64,000 nucleotides of DNA from Reyranella sp. (GCA_022844015.1 JALHMO010000010.1:1-64000), one strand, 5' to 3'. Positions 44,218-53,323 are shown, counted from the first letter of the stretch. A program made the numbers and translations. Notes: a model not told the origin generated them from the sequence alone.

Positions 44218-45612
44218 GTATCCACGGTGCTTCGCTTGGGGTTACGTGGTGGGGCCCCCCCCCGTTCGCCTTGCGCCACCTGGGCGACAGCGGCTCGATC
44301 TCGCCGCCCCAGTGGTCAGCCGTGTATGCGGCACTCCCGATGGCGAAGGTTGCCTGATGGATCTGCGCCACCACCGCCTTGATCTTCTCGAGCGGCGTGA
44401 GGGCGTCGCTGAGCTTCCTCGCGCTCGATGAAGTGCACGAGCATCTCGGTCATTGCAACGATGCAATGTCGAGTGCCCTAGATCTCGGCCACCATGTTGC
44501 GGATCGTCGGGCCGGCATCCTTTCGTGATCTTGGCATCGCCCGGGATCTGCCATGAAGCGGGCTCGCGTCACGGCCTTCCGTCGCGCGGCCGGCGACAGT
44601 GCGATGTGTGGGGGCACTCGCGCTGGCACCTCGCCGGTCAGGCCAGTCGCGCGACGAACGGCGACCGTGCCCTCTTCCAGATCGTCGAGAGACCTGCTGA
44701 GCTCGCCGGCAGTCGCGCGATATACTCGACCTGCGGCCATTTCCGCTCGATCTCTGCGTCGATCTGGTCGCGGTGTGGATCGAGACAGTGGATGGCGAAG
44801 ACTTCCAGAATGCCGGCCAGGCGCTCCATATCGGAGCAAATAACGCTGGCCGTGCTCCATGTGGCGTCGACCTTCTCGACGACGGCGCCGCGCTGCGTCT
44901 TGCGGCCGACAGGGCTGGGCGGCGAAGACAGCTTCGTCGCTCTGGAGGTCTGGCGGGTTCATCGGCCTGTGCGAGGCCCGGTCCACGGATACAAGTGTTC
45001 GCTGGCGTTTGTCGTTCGCGGTGTTGGCGCGGCTGGCGCGGCGCGACGTGAATCCGTGCATGGCGACGTGGGTGTTCTGGTGACTGCCGGCGTGCTCGAC
45101 AGGACCGAGGACGGCGTCGAGTTTCCCTATAACGTGGTCCATGTCGACTTCACTTTGGGGAAGGCGGCCTGAGCGCTCGTCGACGGTCCTTCGCGCCCCT
45201 GGTCGCGCCGGCCCCTTGCGTAGTCCATGGGTAGCCACATGAGCAAGCCCAGCTCCGGTCGGGCTTATCTCAGGCGCTCACGAGTCATCGTTGCGGAGTT
45301 CCGTCTCGACCAGCTCCGAGCGCCGGATGACCGCTTCACTCGGTGTTGCTGTGCCGGCTGCCCGCCGGGGGATACGGGACTTCACCCAGGCAACCCGGCT
45401 GGCGTGATGCTTGTGAGGCATGCGGCAGCCACCGCGGCCGACCGGCACCCTGCCCCCTGAATCGAGCTTGTTCCGTGGCCGAGGTCATGCCGAACCGCGT
45501 TCTATCGGGCGCGGGGTGCATGAGAAGCGCCCGCCGCGCACATTGCCCGGCCGCAAGGTCGCGCTGGTGTAAGTCGTTGGTAGCTGTCACATAGTCGAAT
45601 TCACGGGAGAGA

Positions 45613-45624
45613 GTTCGAATTCGA
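45613..45624. promoter_or_regulatory. 12-bp palindrome before the exoprotein gene
   Basis: TTCGAATTCGAA is a perfect 12-bp palindrome just upstream of AAGGGG, the ribosome-binding site of the gene at 45636. A related TCGAATTC copy lies at 45594-45601. It could be an operator. Confidence 0.45.
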
Positions 45625-45635
45625 AGGGGTCTGCG

Positions 45636-48017
45636 ATGGCATGGTACACGGGCAAGACGTTTCGCGGGGTCGACTACAATCCGACCTGGCCGACCTGGAC
45701 CCAGGGTCCCGGTGAAAACAACGTCGATCTGAGAAAGCAGACGTTCGATTCCGACATGTTCAACGACGCCTTCGCCTCGCTGTGGGGCAAGGAGTTCCAG
45801 ACGCCGCCGACGGGCCACGCATCCTTCAGCGTGCCGATCCAGAACCCCGTCTACCGCGATGACCTTGGGACGATCGCCAAGGATGGTTTCAACCTGGTGC
45901 GAATCTACAACTGGGACGTCGCCCGCGGCACCCCGTCCGGAGGGGACCAGAACAAGGGGCTCGATCACGCCAACTTCCTGACCTATGCCAAGTCGCTCGG
46001 CCTCACGGTCGTGGTGGGTCTGCCCGATTTCATGCTGACCAACGGTCAGTTCGCCTGGAATCACCGGATGCCCGACAGCACCTACTCGTTCGGCTCGGCG
46101 ACGTCCGACATCCAGGCCGACTTCAAGCAGTTCATCGCCAGCATCACCGATCCCGCGACGGGCAAGATCTTCACCAACGTCCACATCAGCGTGGGCAACG
46201 AGGGCGATATCGGCGAAGGCGGCATCTTCATCAAGGATAATCCCGGCGCCAGCACCAACGCCTCGGAGTTCATCGCCCGCATCAACTGGTGGATCCACAA
46301 CCTGCACCAGCAGATCAACGGCGAAGGCCCGACAGGCCCCGACGGCCTTCCCGTCGTCAACGGCGCGAACGGTGCGATCGTGCCGATCACCTCGACCTTC
46401 GCCCATGGCGACGCGGGCAACGGCGGCGTGAACGGGGCCTGGATGAACTGGGTGGTCTCGGGGGTCCAGGCGGGGCAGCCCAGCCCCAATGGCTGGCAGC
46501 CCAACGGCCAGACCTTCACCTCGACCGTGACTGGCCTCGCCGCCGTCGACCCGAACTACGCGAGCTTCTACTACAACAGCTTCAACATCGGCCAGGCGCC
46601 GCAGACGGCGCCTTACGACAACCACATCACCGAGTGGCTGATCAAGTACGACGCCGCCCAGACGCCGTGGCCGGGCAGCGGCGTCGCCGGCGTTCCGCTG
46701 ATGCTGATGGAGGTGTTCAACGCCAACCGCAACAGCCCAGGCTGGGGAAATCCGACGAACCAGGCCTTGTCTGCCGTCAACGAGGCCAAGTCGATCGAGA
46801 AGTATCTCGCCCTCAACAAGGCCGGCACGCCGGGCAGCACGACCAACCTGATGGGCTACAACTATTTCGAGTTCAACGACGAGCCGGCGTCGGGCAAGTT
46901 TGTCGGGCTCTATCAGTACAGCGACGCTCACCAGGACGCCCAGACCGGAACCAGCGGCATCTTCTACATTGGCCGCGGCGGCTTCGAGAACTTCACCTTC
47001 CCGGTCCATACGCTCGTGCCGACGCCGGGCCCGAACGGCCAGGGCACGCTGGCGGGGGCCTGGGCTGCCACCTTCCCGGACTTCCTGAACTCGCACAACG
47101 ATGCCTTCGTGGTCCTGCAGGGCAGCTCGCTGGGCGAGGGGCCGAGCTTCTCGGTGGCCGCCGCTGCCGCGCCGTTCGGCGTGTTGACCAACGACGTGTC
47201 CGAGCTGCCCGCAGCGGTAGCGCTGCGGTCGGCGGCGGTGCACGGCGAGCTGGAGCTCGGTGAGCTGGGCGGGGTTTCCTACACGGCGGGCCCCGGATTC
47301 AGCGGCATCGACAAGTTCAGCTACTTTGCCTTCGGCGAGTACGGGGCGGCAGACCACTCGGGCGTTGCGATTCACGTCGTGCCCGTCAACGTCGGCGCGA
47401 CGTCGACGTCGTTGAACCTGCTGTCGGTCACGCCCGCCGAGCTGGTGGCCGCGACCTATGCCGCCTACTTCGGCCGCGCCGCCGATGCGAAGGGATACGA
47501 GTTCTGGCTCGGCCATTTCAACAAGCTCCTGCCGACCCAGGGCGTCGCGGCCGCGCTCACCAACGTCGCGCACTCGTTCGGCACCAGCGACGAGGCCAAG
47601 GCGCTCTACCCGTTCCTGGCCAACCCGGGCGGCTCGAGCGACGCGCAGATCGCCGCGTTCGTGGACAGCGTCTTCGGCAACCTTTTCGCCCGCTCGACCG
47701 ACGCCGCCGGATCGGACTACTGGGTGGGGCAGATCAAGCAGGCAGTGCAGGCCGGCGGCCAGTCAATCGACCTGGTGCTGGTCAACATCATGAGCGGTAC
47801 GCAGGAGACCGCGGCGACCAAGGACATCACGACGATGATGAGCCGGGTGGCCGTGAGCATGGAGTACGTCTACCAGCAGGAGCTCCATGGAACCGTATGG
47901 GCAGGCGCGAGCGACGTCGCTGCGGCGACGACGCTGCTCCATAGCGTGAACTCCGATCCGGACAGCCTGCTGATCGGCGTCAGGACCGCCCAGGAGCTGA
48001 TCATCAATCATCCTTGA
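45636..48017 (+). CDS. GH17-like glycoside hydrolase with DUF4214 C-terminal domain
   Basis: A 793-residue protein with no N-terminal signal peptide. The N-terminal ~450 residues look like a TIM-barrel beta-glucanase, with KDGFNLVRIYNWDVARG and the likely proton donor in VGNEGD (near 187-189); MLMEVF (Glu near 359) may be the nucleophile. A cadherin-like linker (GVLTNDVSELPAAV) follows. From about 602, the DUF4214 region (LVAATYAAYFGRAADAKGYEFWL, then a second copy with SDYWVGQ) ends the protein. Signal-less proteins with this end usually leave by type I secretion. Substrate is inferred. Confidence 0.75.
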   Translation: MAWYTGKTFRGVDYNPTWPTWTQGPGENNVDLRKQTFDSDMFNDAFASLWGKEFQTPPTGHASFSVPIQNPVYRDDLGTIAKDGFNLVRIYNWDVARGTPSGGDQNKGLDHANFLTYAKSLGLTVVVGLPDFMLTNGQFAWNHRMPDSTYSFGSATSDIQADFKQFIASITDPATGKIFTNVHISVGNEGDIGEGGIFIKDNPGASTNASEFIARINWWIHNLHQQINGEGPTGPDGLPVVNGANGAIVPITSTFAHGDAGNGGVNGAWMNWVVSGVQAGQPSPNGWQPNGQTFTSTVTGLAAVDPNYASFYYNSFNIGQAPQTAPYDNHITEWLIKYDAAQTPWPGSGVAGVPLMLMEVFNANRNSPGWGNPTNQALSAVNEAKSIEKYLALNKAGTPGSTTNLMGYNYFEFNDEPASGKFVGLYQYSDAHQDAQTGTSGIFYIGRGGFENFTFPVHTLVPTPGPNGQGTLAGAWAATFPDFLNSHNDAFVVLQGSSLGEGPSFSVAAAAAPFGVLTNDVSELPAAVALRSAAVHGELELGELGGVSYTAGPGFSGIDKFSYFAFGEYGAADHSGVAIHVVPVNVGATSTSLNLLSVTPAELVAATYAAYFGRAADAKGYEFWLGHFNKLLPTQGVAAALTNVAHSFGTSDEAKALYPFLANPGGSSDAQIAAFVDSVFGNLFARSTDAAGSDYWVGQIKQAVQAGGQSIDLVLVNIMSGTQETAATKDITTMMSRVAVSMEYVYQQELHGTVWAGASDVAAATTLLHSVNSDPDSLLIGVRTAQELIINHP

Positions 48018-48064
48018 TCGCCGATCGAGGAAGGTGCTGGCCTGCGTGCTCGATGCACGCCTGA

Positions 48065-48100
48065 CCGCAGAGGCGCGCGCCCCGGAACGCGCCTCTGCGG
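48065..48100. terminator. Bidirectional terminator-like hairpin
   Basis: CCGCAGAGGCGCG (48065-48077) and CGCGCCTCTGCGG (48088-48100) form a perfect 13-bp stem with a 10-nt loop between two convergent genes. A smaller hairpin GCGTGC/GCACGC is at 48044-48060. There is no T-run, so it may act with a factor. Confidence 0.55.
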
Positions 48101-48179
48101 CTGCATCGCCGGATGCGGCCCGGCGCCGCCTGCAACGGCCAGCCCAATATGGGCTCGGGCACATCGGAACGAGATGCCG

Positions 48180-48935
48180 TCAGCGCATTCCCACGGGTGA
48201 TCCGCCGTCGACGACGACGGTCTGCCCGGTCACGCTATCGGCTTGGCACCAGGCGACGGCGAGCCGAGCGATGTCGGCGGCACTGCCGGTTCGCCCGAGG
48301 ACGGTCTGGGTGCGGGCCGTCTGCTTCACTTCCTCCGGCAGTCGCTCGGCCATGCGCGTTCCTTCGACCAATCCCGGTGCAATGCAGTTCACGCTCACAT
48401 CCGGTGCCAGGGCGACGGCCAGGCAGTGCGTGAGATGGATCAGCGCCGACTTGCTCGCAGCATAGGCGATGCTGCTGCCGCTGGGCGCCAGCCCGGCGAG
48501 CGAGGCGATGTTGACGATGCGCCCCGCGCCGTGCCGGCGCAGCTCGGCGGCGAAGGCGCGGCAGAGCAGAAAGGGGCCGCGCAGGTTGGTCTCGAGCACC
48601 CTGTCCCAGATGTCGGCGGTCAGCGTGTCGAGATCGCGGAACGGGATGCCGATGTTCCACGCCGCATTGTTGACCAGGATGTCGAGCCGCCCGAAACGCG
48701 CGAGCACGGCGCCGGCGCAGCGCTCGATCGAGGCCGGGTCACGCTGGTCGAGCAGGAAGGCGTGCCCTTGCCGGCCGATCCGGCGCACTGCCTCTACCGC
48801 GGCGTCGGCGCGAGGAACGTTGCCGACGTAGGAGATCGCGACATCCGCGCCGGCAGCGGCAAGAGCCTCCGCGATCGCCCTGCCGATGTCGCCCGAGCCC
48901 CCGGTGACAAGCGCGACTTTTCCCGACACATCCAC
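48180..48935 (-). CDS. SDR family oxidoreductase, FabG-like
   Basis: The 251-residue protein has the Rossmann motif TGGSGDIGRAIAEALAA (residues 11-27), NNAAWNIG and the catalytic YAASKSAL near 157 with Ser in IASLAG. It uses NAD(P)H to act on an alcohol or ketone. The GTG start at 48935 has AGGAGGG 4-5 nt upstream. It begins 9 nt after the stop of the NlpC-like gene, so these are co-transcribed. Confidence 0.9.
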   Translation of the reverse strand: MDVSGKVALVTGGSGDIGRAIAEALAAAGADVAISYVGNVPRADAAVEAVRRIGRQGHAFLLDQRDPASIERCAGAVLARFGRLDILVNNAAWNIGIPFRDLDTLTADIWDRVLETNLRGPFLLCRAFAAELRRHGAGRIVNIASLAGLAPSGSSIAYAASKSALIHLTHCLAVALAPDVSVNCIAPGLVEGTRMAERLPEEVKQTARTQTVLGRTGSAADIARLAVAWCQADSVTGQTVVVDGGSPVGMR

Positions 48936-48944
48936 GGCACCCTC

Positions 48945-49781
48945 CTACGACCAGCCCCACGGAACGTTGTCCAACTGCGGCGCGAAGATGTAGCGGAACG
49001 TCGTGACGCCCTTCTGCGCGTTGCTCGGGGTGGCCCAGCCGACCCCGAGCGAGCTGATCGGGCCCTGGGTGATGGTCTGCGTGCTCTCCCTGTAGTGCAT
49101 CTCCTCGCCGCCGTACCATCCCCACTCGCAGATCTTGACCCGAGCGCTCGAGCCGCTGGGGTGCCACTCCTCGATCAGCCCGACATGCTCGTAGGGCGCC
49201 TGCTGGCAATGCGTGACGATGGCGTCGCCCTGGCGGACCTCGCCGATGCTGGTCCGGCGGCGCGCAGGCGAGGCATAGACCGAGATGTGGGCATCGGGAT
49301 TGCCGCCATAGAAGTTGCCGACCAGGCAGTTGCAATCCAGCGTCATGAAATCGCGGGCGTACTCCTGCACCGTCATCCGCGCCGGCAGCCTGCCGTTGAC
49401 ATCGCGCCCGGTGCCGATCCGGCCCACGGCGAGCGCCAGCCGCAGGGCATCGGTGATCTCGTCGGGGCTGCCCTTGCCGACGAAGGCGCGAACCAGGCTG
49501 TCTGCAAGGAACTCCTCCAGGCGTGAGATCTGGGCGAGCGGCTTCTCGGAAAAGTAGAACATCGGACCGCAGGGGGTATGGGCGTTGTCGTGATGCGCCT
49601 TGCGCAACGCGTCGCGGAACACCGCATACTCCCGCTGGATGGCGGCGCCGGCGCCGGCCTTGCCGTTGCGCAGGTTCCAGCCCGAGCCGTAGCCGGTGAG
49701 CCCGCAGTTCAGCCGTGAACCGTCGAGCGGGCTGGGAATCGCGAGATAGGTGTAGCGATCGAGATACTGTTTCGGCGTCAT
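48945..49781 (-). CDS. NlpC/P60-like cysteine peptidase-like protein
   Basis: A 278-residue protein starting MTPKQYLDRYTYLAIPSPLDG. Its C-terminal half has the order LDCNCLVGNFYGG (candidate Cys), VRQGDAIVTHCQQ and YEHVGLIEEWH (candidate His), matching the Cys...GD...HVG layout of NlpC/P60 enzymes that cut peptidoglycan amides. No signal peptide is present, so it would need another export route or act on an intracellular amide. The start has GGAG directly upstream. The upstream 69-nt in-frame extension is rejected. Confidence 0.6.
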   Translation of the reverse strand: MTPKQYLDRYTYLAIPSPLDGSRLNCGLTGYGSGWNLRNGKAGAGAAIQREYAVFRDALRKAHHDNAHTPCGPMFYFSEKPLAQISRLEEFLADSLVRAFVGKGSPDEITDALRLALAVGRIGTGRDVNGRLPARMTVQEYARDFMTLDCNCLVGNFYGGNPDAHISVYASPARRRTSIGEVRQGDAIVTHCQQAPYEHVGLIEEWHPSGSSARVKICEWGWYGGEEMHYRESTQTITQGPISSLGVGWATPSNAQKGVTTFRYIFAPQLDNVPWGWS

Positions 49782-49973
49782 CTCCAGGCCTCCGCGGAGT
49801 GGGCGCTTGCGCCAATGCTCGCAAGCGCAGGCAAGACCCTGACGCGACAATCTGGAGAAGTGGCGGCCGTTTGGTGAGATGATTGTGTCGGGGCACGATA
49901 CGCGACGCTGCAGTCGCTTCCCTGGCCTCCGTCATTGTAGAGTGCCGGCCTCTGACGGAAGGGGGCCGGGGAC

Positions 49974-51242
49974 GTGCGTGAGGAGCTGGTATTCGTGGGC
50001 GTCTGCGACATAGCAGGCCATGTGCGCGGCAAGGGGTTTCCCCTGTCGGAGCTGCCGTCGCGGCGGCACAAGGGCGTGGGCTGGACGCACTCCAACCTGA
50101 TGCAGTCGGCCTTCGGCACCATCTTCGAATCGCCGTTCGGCACCGCGGGCGACCTGATGATCGTGCCCGACCCGGCCGCCGAGGTGCGGGTCGCCTTCGA
50201 CGCCGACACCGCCGTCGAGCACTTCTTTCTCGGCGACCTCCGCAACACCGACGGCTCGCCCTGGGAATGCTGCCCGCGCGACTTCGCGCGCCGCGGCCTG
50301 GCGGCGCTGGGCAAGGCCGCCGGGGTCTCCCTGCTCTCGGCGTTCGAGCAGGAGTTCGTCTATACCGGTGCCGCCGATCTGCCGGCGCACGCCTACAGCC
50401 TCGCCGCGTGGCGCGGCCAGGGCACGTTCGGCGAGACCCTGGTGGCGGCGCTGCGCGCCGCCGGCCTGTCGCCCGACAGCTTCCTGCCCGAGTACGGCGA
50501 GCGGCAGTTCGAGATGACGGTGGCGCCGGCCGCCGGCATCGCCGCCGCCGACCAGGCGGTGATCGCCCGCGAGATGGCGCGCAGTGCTGCCGTCCGGCAC
50601 GGCCATCGCGCGGTCTTCTCGCCCGTGCTGACCGCCGACGGCCTGGGTAACGGCGTCCATGTCCACATGAGCCTGCGCGACGCGGCCGGCGCGCCGGCGT
50701 CGTACGCGCCGGGCGAGCCGATGGGGCTGAGCCCGCTGATGCGCCGCTTCTGCGCCGGCATCCTCGAGCACCTTCCGGCGATCGTGGCGCTCACCGCGCC
50801 CTCGCCGGTGTCCTACCTGCGGCTCAGGCCCAATCGCTGGGCCCCGACCGCCATCGACATCGTGCAGCAGGATCGCGGCGCTTCGCTGCGCGTATGCCCG
50901 GTCTTCCTCCCCGGCGAGGCGTCGGACGTCGCGCGCCAGTTCAACGTCGAGTTCCGCACCGCCGACGCCGCGGCCAGCCCCTACATGGTCCTGGGTGCGC
51001 TGGCTTTCGCCGGTGCCGACGGCATTGCGCGCAAGCTCGACCTGCCCTCGCCGGAGGGGCGCCGTCCTCTGGCCACGTCACTCGCCGAGGCGCTCGACCT
51101 GCTGGCCGGCAGCACGGCGGCGCGCGGCTGGCTGGGCCCGGTCTTCCTCGACACCTACCTGCAGCACAAGCGGGCCGAGCTGGCCCACGTGAAGGACCTC
51201 TCGCTCCCGGAACTCTGCGCCCGCTACGCCGCCGTCTACTGA
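49974..51242 (+). CDS. Glutamine synthetase family protein (PuuA/GlnA-like)
   Basis: A 422-residue protein with the glutamine synthetase fold: an N-terminal beta-grasp segment (FVGVCDIAGHVRGKGF), LLSAFEQEFVY (metal-site Glu), YGERQFEMTVAP and GNGVHVHMSLRD (ATP/Glu site), and RLRPNRWAPT (the arginine that binds the gamma-phosphate). The sequence differs from housekeeping GlnA and is nearer to ligases acting on amines such as gamma-glutamylputrescine synthetase. The GTG start has GGAAGGGGG 10-15 nt upstream. It is followed by a repeat and a convergent DapA-like gene. Confidence 0.85.
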   Translation: MREELVFVGVCDIAGHVRGKGFPLSELPSRRHKGVGWTHSNLMQSAFGTIFESPFGTAGDLMIVPDPAAEVRVAFDADTAVEHFFLGDLRNTDGSPWECCPRDFARRGLAALGKAAGVSLLSAFEQEFVYTGAADLPAHAYSLAAWRGQGTFGETLVAALRAAGLSPDSFLPEYGERQFEMTVAPAAGIAAADQAVIAREMARSAAVRHGHRAVFSPVLTADGLGNGVHVHMSLRDAAGAPASYAPGEPMGLSPLMRRFCAGILEHLPAIVALTAPSPVSYLRLRPNRWAPTAIDIVQQDRGASLRVCPVFLPGEASDVARQFNVEFRTADAAASPYMVLGALAFAGADGIARKLDLPSPEGRRPLATSLAEALDLLAGSTAARGWLGPVFLDTYLQHKRAELAHVKDLSLPELCARYAAVY

Positions 51243-51481
51243 GCGCCGGCGAGCGCCCTCGGACCGTCCGCCAGGGCTATCGCATCTGCCATCGTCTCCG
51301 TCGTCCCGAGCGGAGCCGAGCGTAGCGAGGCGGGGTCGAGGGACCTGTCACTATCGACGGCACAGCAAGACGGGTCCCTCCACTGCGCCACCCTTCGGCT
51401 TCGCTCAGGGCAGGCGCTACGCTCGGCTCCGGCCGGGACGACGGAGTCCGATGCGATAGCCGGTGCGAAGCCTCGCCGGCG
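51243..51481. repeat. E/F-type nested palindrome filling the GS-DapA gap
   Basis: Outer arms GCGCCGGCGAG (51243-51253) and CTCGCCGGCGC (51471-51481) enclose GGCTATCGCAT.../ATGCGATAGCC (51275 and 51450), then CGTCGTCCCGAGCGGAGCCGAG / CTCGGCTCC...GGGACGACG, then the CCCTTCGGCTTCGCTCAGGGC insert. It spans exactly from the GS stop to the DapA-like stop. Confidence 0.85.
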
Positions 51482-52390
51482 CTACTCGGCCGCCCGTCGC
51501 ACCGCAGGGTCCACCGTGCCCAGGGCCTGCAGCGCGCGATGAATCGCGGCCTGCTGTGCCGGCGAGGCGGCCGGCATCGGCGCCCGCGGCGAGGTCGGCG
51601 GCAGCCCCTGCAGCATCTGCGCGTGGCGCGTGCAGGCCGGCAGGTTGTCGGCCAGGATGGCGTTCCACAACGCCAGCAGCTTCCTGTGCAGCCCGAGCGC
51701 CTTCTTGTGATCGCCGGCGCGGACGGCATCCCACAGCGCGACCGAGGCATGCGGCGCCGCCGTCAGGATGGCGGCGATCGAGCCCGCGGCGCCCAGCGTG
51801 TAGGAGGGATACATGAGCGCATCGACGGCGCTGTAGATCAGCTTGTCCGGCGCCATCTCCATGAGATCGGCGAACAGCTTCAGGTCGCCGGCGCTCTGCT
51901 TGACGCCGATCACCATCGGCACCTCGGTCATGATCCGCGTCAGCAGCGCCGGCGAGAGGTAGGTCCACGGCACGACGTTGTAGATGATGACGGGCAGCCC
52001 GGTCTCGTCGACGATGCTGCGGAAGTGCCTGACCATCGCCTCGTCGTCGGGCTTGAAGAGATAGTGCACCGGCGTCACCTGCAGCGCGGCGACATTCAGG
52101 TCGCGCACCAGCTTGCCGCGCCGGATGGCATCGCGGGTCGAATCGACGATGATTCCTGCGATCACCGGCAGGCGTCCCCTGGCCGCCTCGACGGTCGCGG
52201 CGATCAGGTCGCGAAACTCCTCGTGATCGAGCGTATGACCCTCGCCCGTCGAGCCGCCCGCGGCGACGCCGTGCACGCCCGCGCCGCAGAGCCAGTCGAG
52301 CTGGGCGCCGACCAGCCCGAGATCGATCTCGCCGTCCTCGCGGAAGGGCGTGGTCATCGGCGGGATGACGCCACGGGGATACTCGGTCAC
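51482..52390 (-). CDS. Dihydrodipicolinate synthase/N-acetylneuraminate lyase family aldolase
   Basis: A 302-residue class I aldolase: GGSTGEGHTLD (loop contacting pyruvate), the Tyr in IIYNVVPW near 131, and the Schiff-base Lys in GVKQSAGD near 161. The (beta/alpha)8 family includes DapA and many sugar-acid aldolases; the variant here cannot be named. The GTG start has AGGAGG 5-10 nt upstream. It is divergent from an IclR gene with a candidate operator between them, suggesting IclR control. Confidence 0.9.
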   Translation of the reverse strand: MTEYPRGVIPPMTTPFREDGEIDLGLVGAQLDWLCGAGVHGVAAGGSTGEGHTLDHEEFRDLIAATVEAARGRLPVIAGIIVDSTRDAIRRGKLVRDLNVAALQVTPVHYLFKPDDEAMVRHFRSIVDETGLPVIIYNVVPWTYLSPALLTRIMTEVPMVIGVKQSAGDLKLFADLMEMAPDKLIYSAVDALMYPSYTLGAAGSIAAILTAAPHASVALWDAVRAGDHKKALGLHRKLLALWNAILADNLPACTRHAQMLQGLPPTSPRAPMPAASPAQQAAIHRALQALGTVDPAVRRAAE

Positions 52391-52410
52391 GCTGGCCTCC
52401 TGGGTTGCTG

Positions 52411-52425
52411 TCCCGGTATTTGGGA
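52411..52425. promoter_or_regulatory. Candidate IclR operator between the DapA-like and IclR genes
   Basis: TCCCGGTATTTGGGA (52411-52425) is a 15-bp imperfect palindrome (TCCC-N7-GGGA) in the 157-nt divergent gap. The size matches IclR-type operators. The only evidence is position and symmetry. Confidence 0.45.
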
Positions 52426-52546
52426 TAGGCTCCCGGACCCTGTCAAGCGCCCGCCGCAGGCCCGATCGCGGTCGCGTGCTTGATCGGCCGCGGCCGTGCC
52501 TGTATGCGACCCGGCCATGCGGGCACCGGGAAAAGGCGGGAAGGCG

Positions 52547-53323
52547 ATGGCTGCCGGGCCGGGCCGGGGGCGCCAATCGGAAGAGGCGCTGAAGTCGCTG
52601 CAGAAGGTCGTCTCGATCCTCGAGGCCTTCTCGACGACCCGGCGGTCCCTGTCGCTGGCGGAGATCTCGGCGGCGACCGGCTTCCCGCGCAGCACGGCCC
52701 ATCGCTTCGCCGCCTCGATGCGCGAACTCGGGCTGCTCGACCAGGACCGCCGGCGCGATCAGTACCGGCTCGGCCTCAAGCTGCTCGAGCTCGGCAACGT
52801 CGTCCTGGCGAACATGGACCTGCACCGCGAGGCGCGCCCCCAGGTCGACGCGCTCAGTCGCATCACCGGCCATCTCGTGCATCTCGCCGCCTTCGACGGG
52901 CGCCACGCCATCGTGATCCACCGCGTCGATCCGACGCCGGATGGCGGCACGCCGCTCACGCTGATCGAGACGGCCCCGGTCCATTGCACCAGCGTCGGCA
53001 AGGCGATCCTGGCGTTCCAGGTACCCTCGGTGATCGATGCGATCGTCGCCGGGGGCTTGAAGCGCTACACCGGGGCGACGATCACCGACGGCCGCCGGCT
53101 GCGCGCCGAGCTGAAGCGGATTCGCCAGCGCGGCTTTGCGGTGGACGAGGGCGAGCACCAGCCGGGAATTCGCTGCATCGGCGCGCCGATCCGCGAGCAG
53201 TCGGGACGCGTGGTCGCCGGGCTGAGCGTGAGCGGCCCGGCACGCGGCATGCCCAAGGACCAGATCGAGGAACTGGCCAGGATCGTCGTGCATCACGCCG
53301 ACCTGATCTCGGCGAGACTGTAG
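52547..53323 (+). CDS. IclR-family transcriptional regulator
   Basis: A 258-residue IclR: a winged helix at about 12-70 (LSLAEISAATGFPRSTAHRFA) and an effector domain with CTSVGKAILAFQ and GFAVDEGEHQPGIRCIGAPI, typical of IclR ligand pockets. The ATG at 52547 has AAAAGG 10 nt upstream; two earlier in-frame starts (52496, 52517) have no ribosome-binding site. Divergent from the DapA-like gene, it probably represses or activates it, with the GS-like gene perhaps part of the same catabolic set. Confidence 0.9.
   Translation: MAAGPGRGRQSEEALKSLQKVVSILEAFSTTRRSLSLAEISAATGFPRSTAHRFAASMRELGLLDQDRRRDQYRLGLKLLELGNVVLANMDLHREARPQVDALSRITGHLVHLAAFDGRHAIVIHRVDPTPDGGTPLTLIETAPVHCTSVGKAILAFQVPSVIDAIVAGGLKRYTGATITDGRRLRAELKRIRQRGFAVDEGEHQPGIRCIGAPIREQSGRVVAGLSVSGPARGMPKDQIEELARIVVHHADLISARL

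Larger units (their letters stand above)
44081..45635. other. Decayed stretch without supportable gene
   Basis: Frames on both strands are interrupted. The minus strand holds pieces such as EKIKAVVAQIHQATFAIGSA near 44350 and MERLAGILEVFAIHCLDPH near 44829, which look like fragments of phage-type hypothetical genes separated by frameshifts. A C9 homopolymer is at 44255-44263. The 45173-45635 part is featureless apart from the palindrome at 45613. I would not annotate any of this as an intact gene. Confidence 0.5.

Noticed and set aside
44450-45238. 262-residue minus-strand open frame
   Set aside because: Basic, low-complexity sequence across a visibly decayed region with alternative fragments in other frames; no ribosome-binding site.
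40234-45635. Defined attachment-site pair for an integrated element
   Set aside because: No second copy of the tRNA 3' end was seen and no integrase gene is present, so exact boundaries cannot be claimed.
45336-47573. 745-residue antisense open frame across the exoprotein gene
   Set aside because: Repetitive Val/Arg/Gly/His content and no motif; the plus strand has clear glycoside hydrolase and DUF4214 features.
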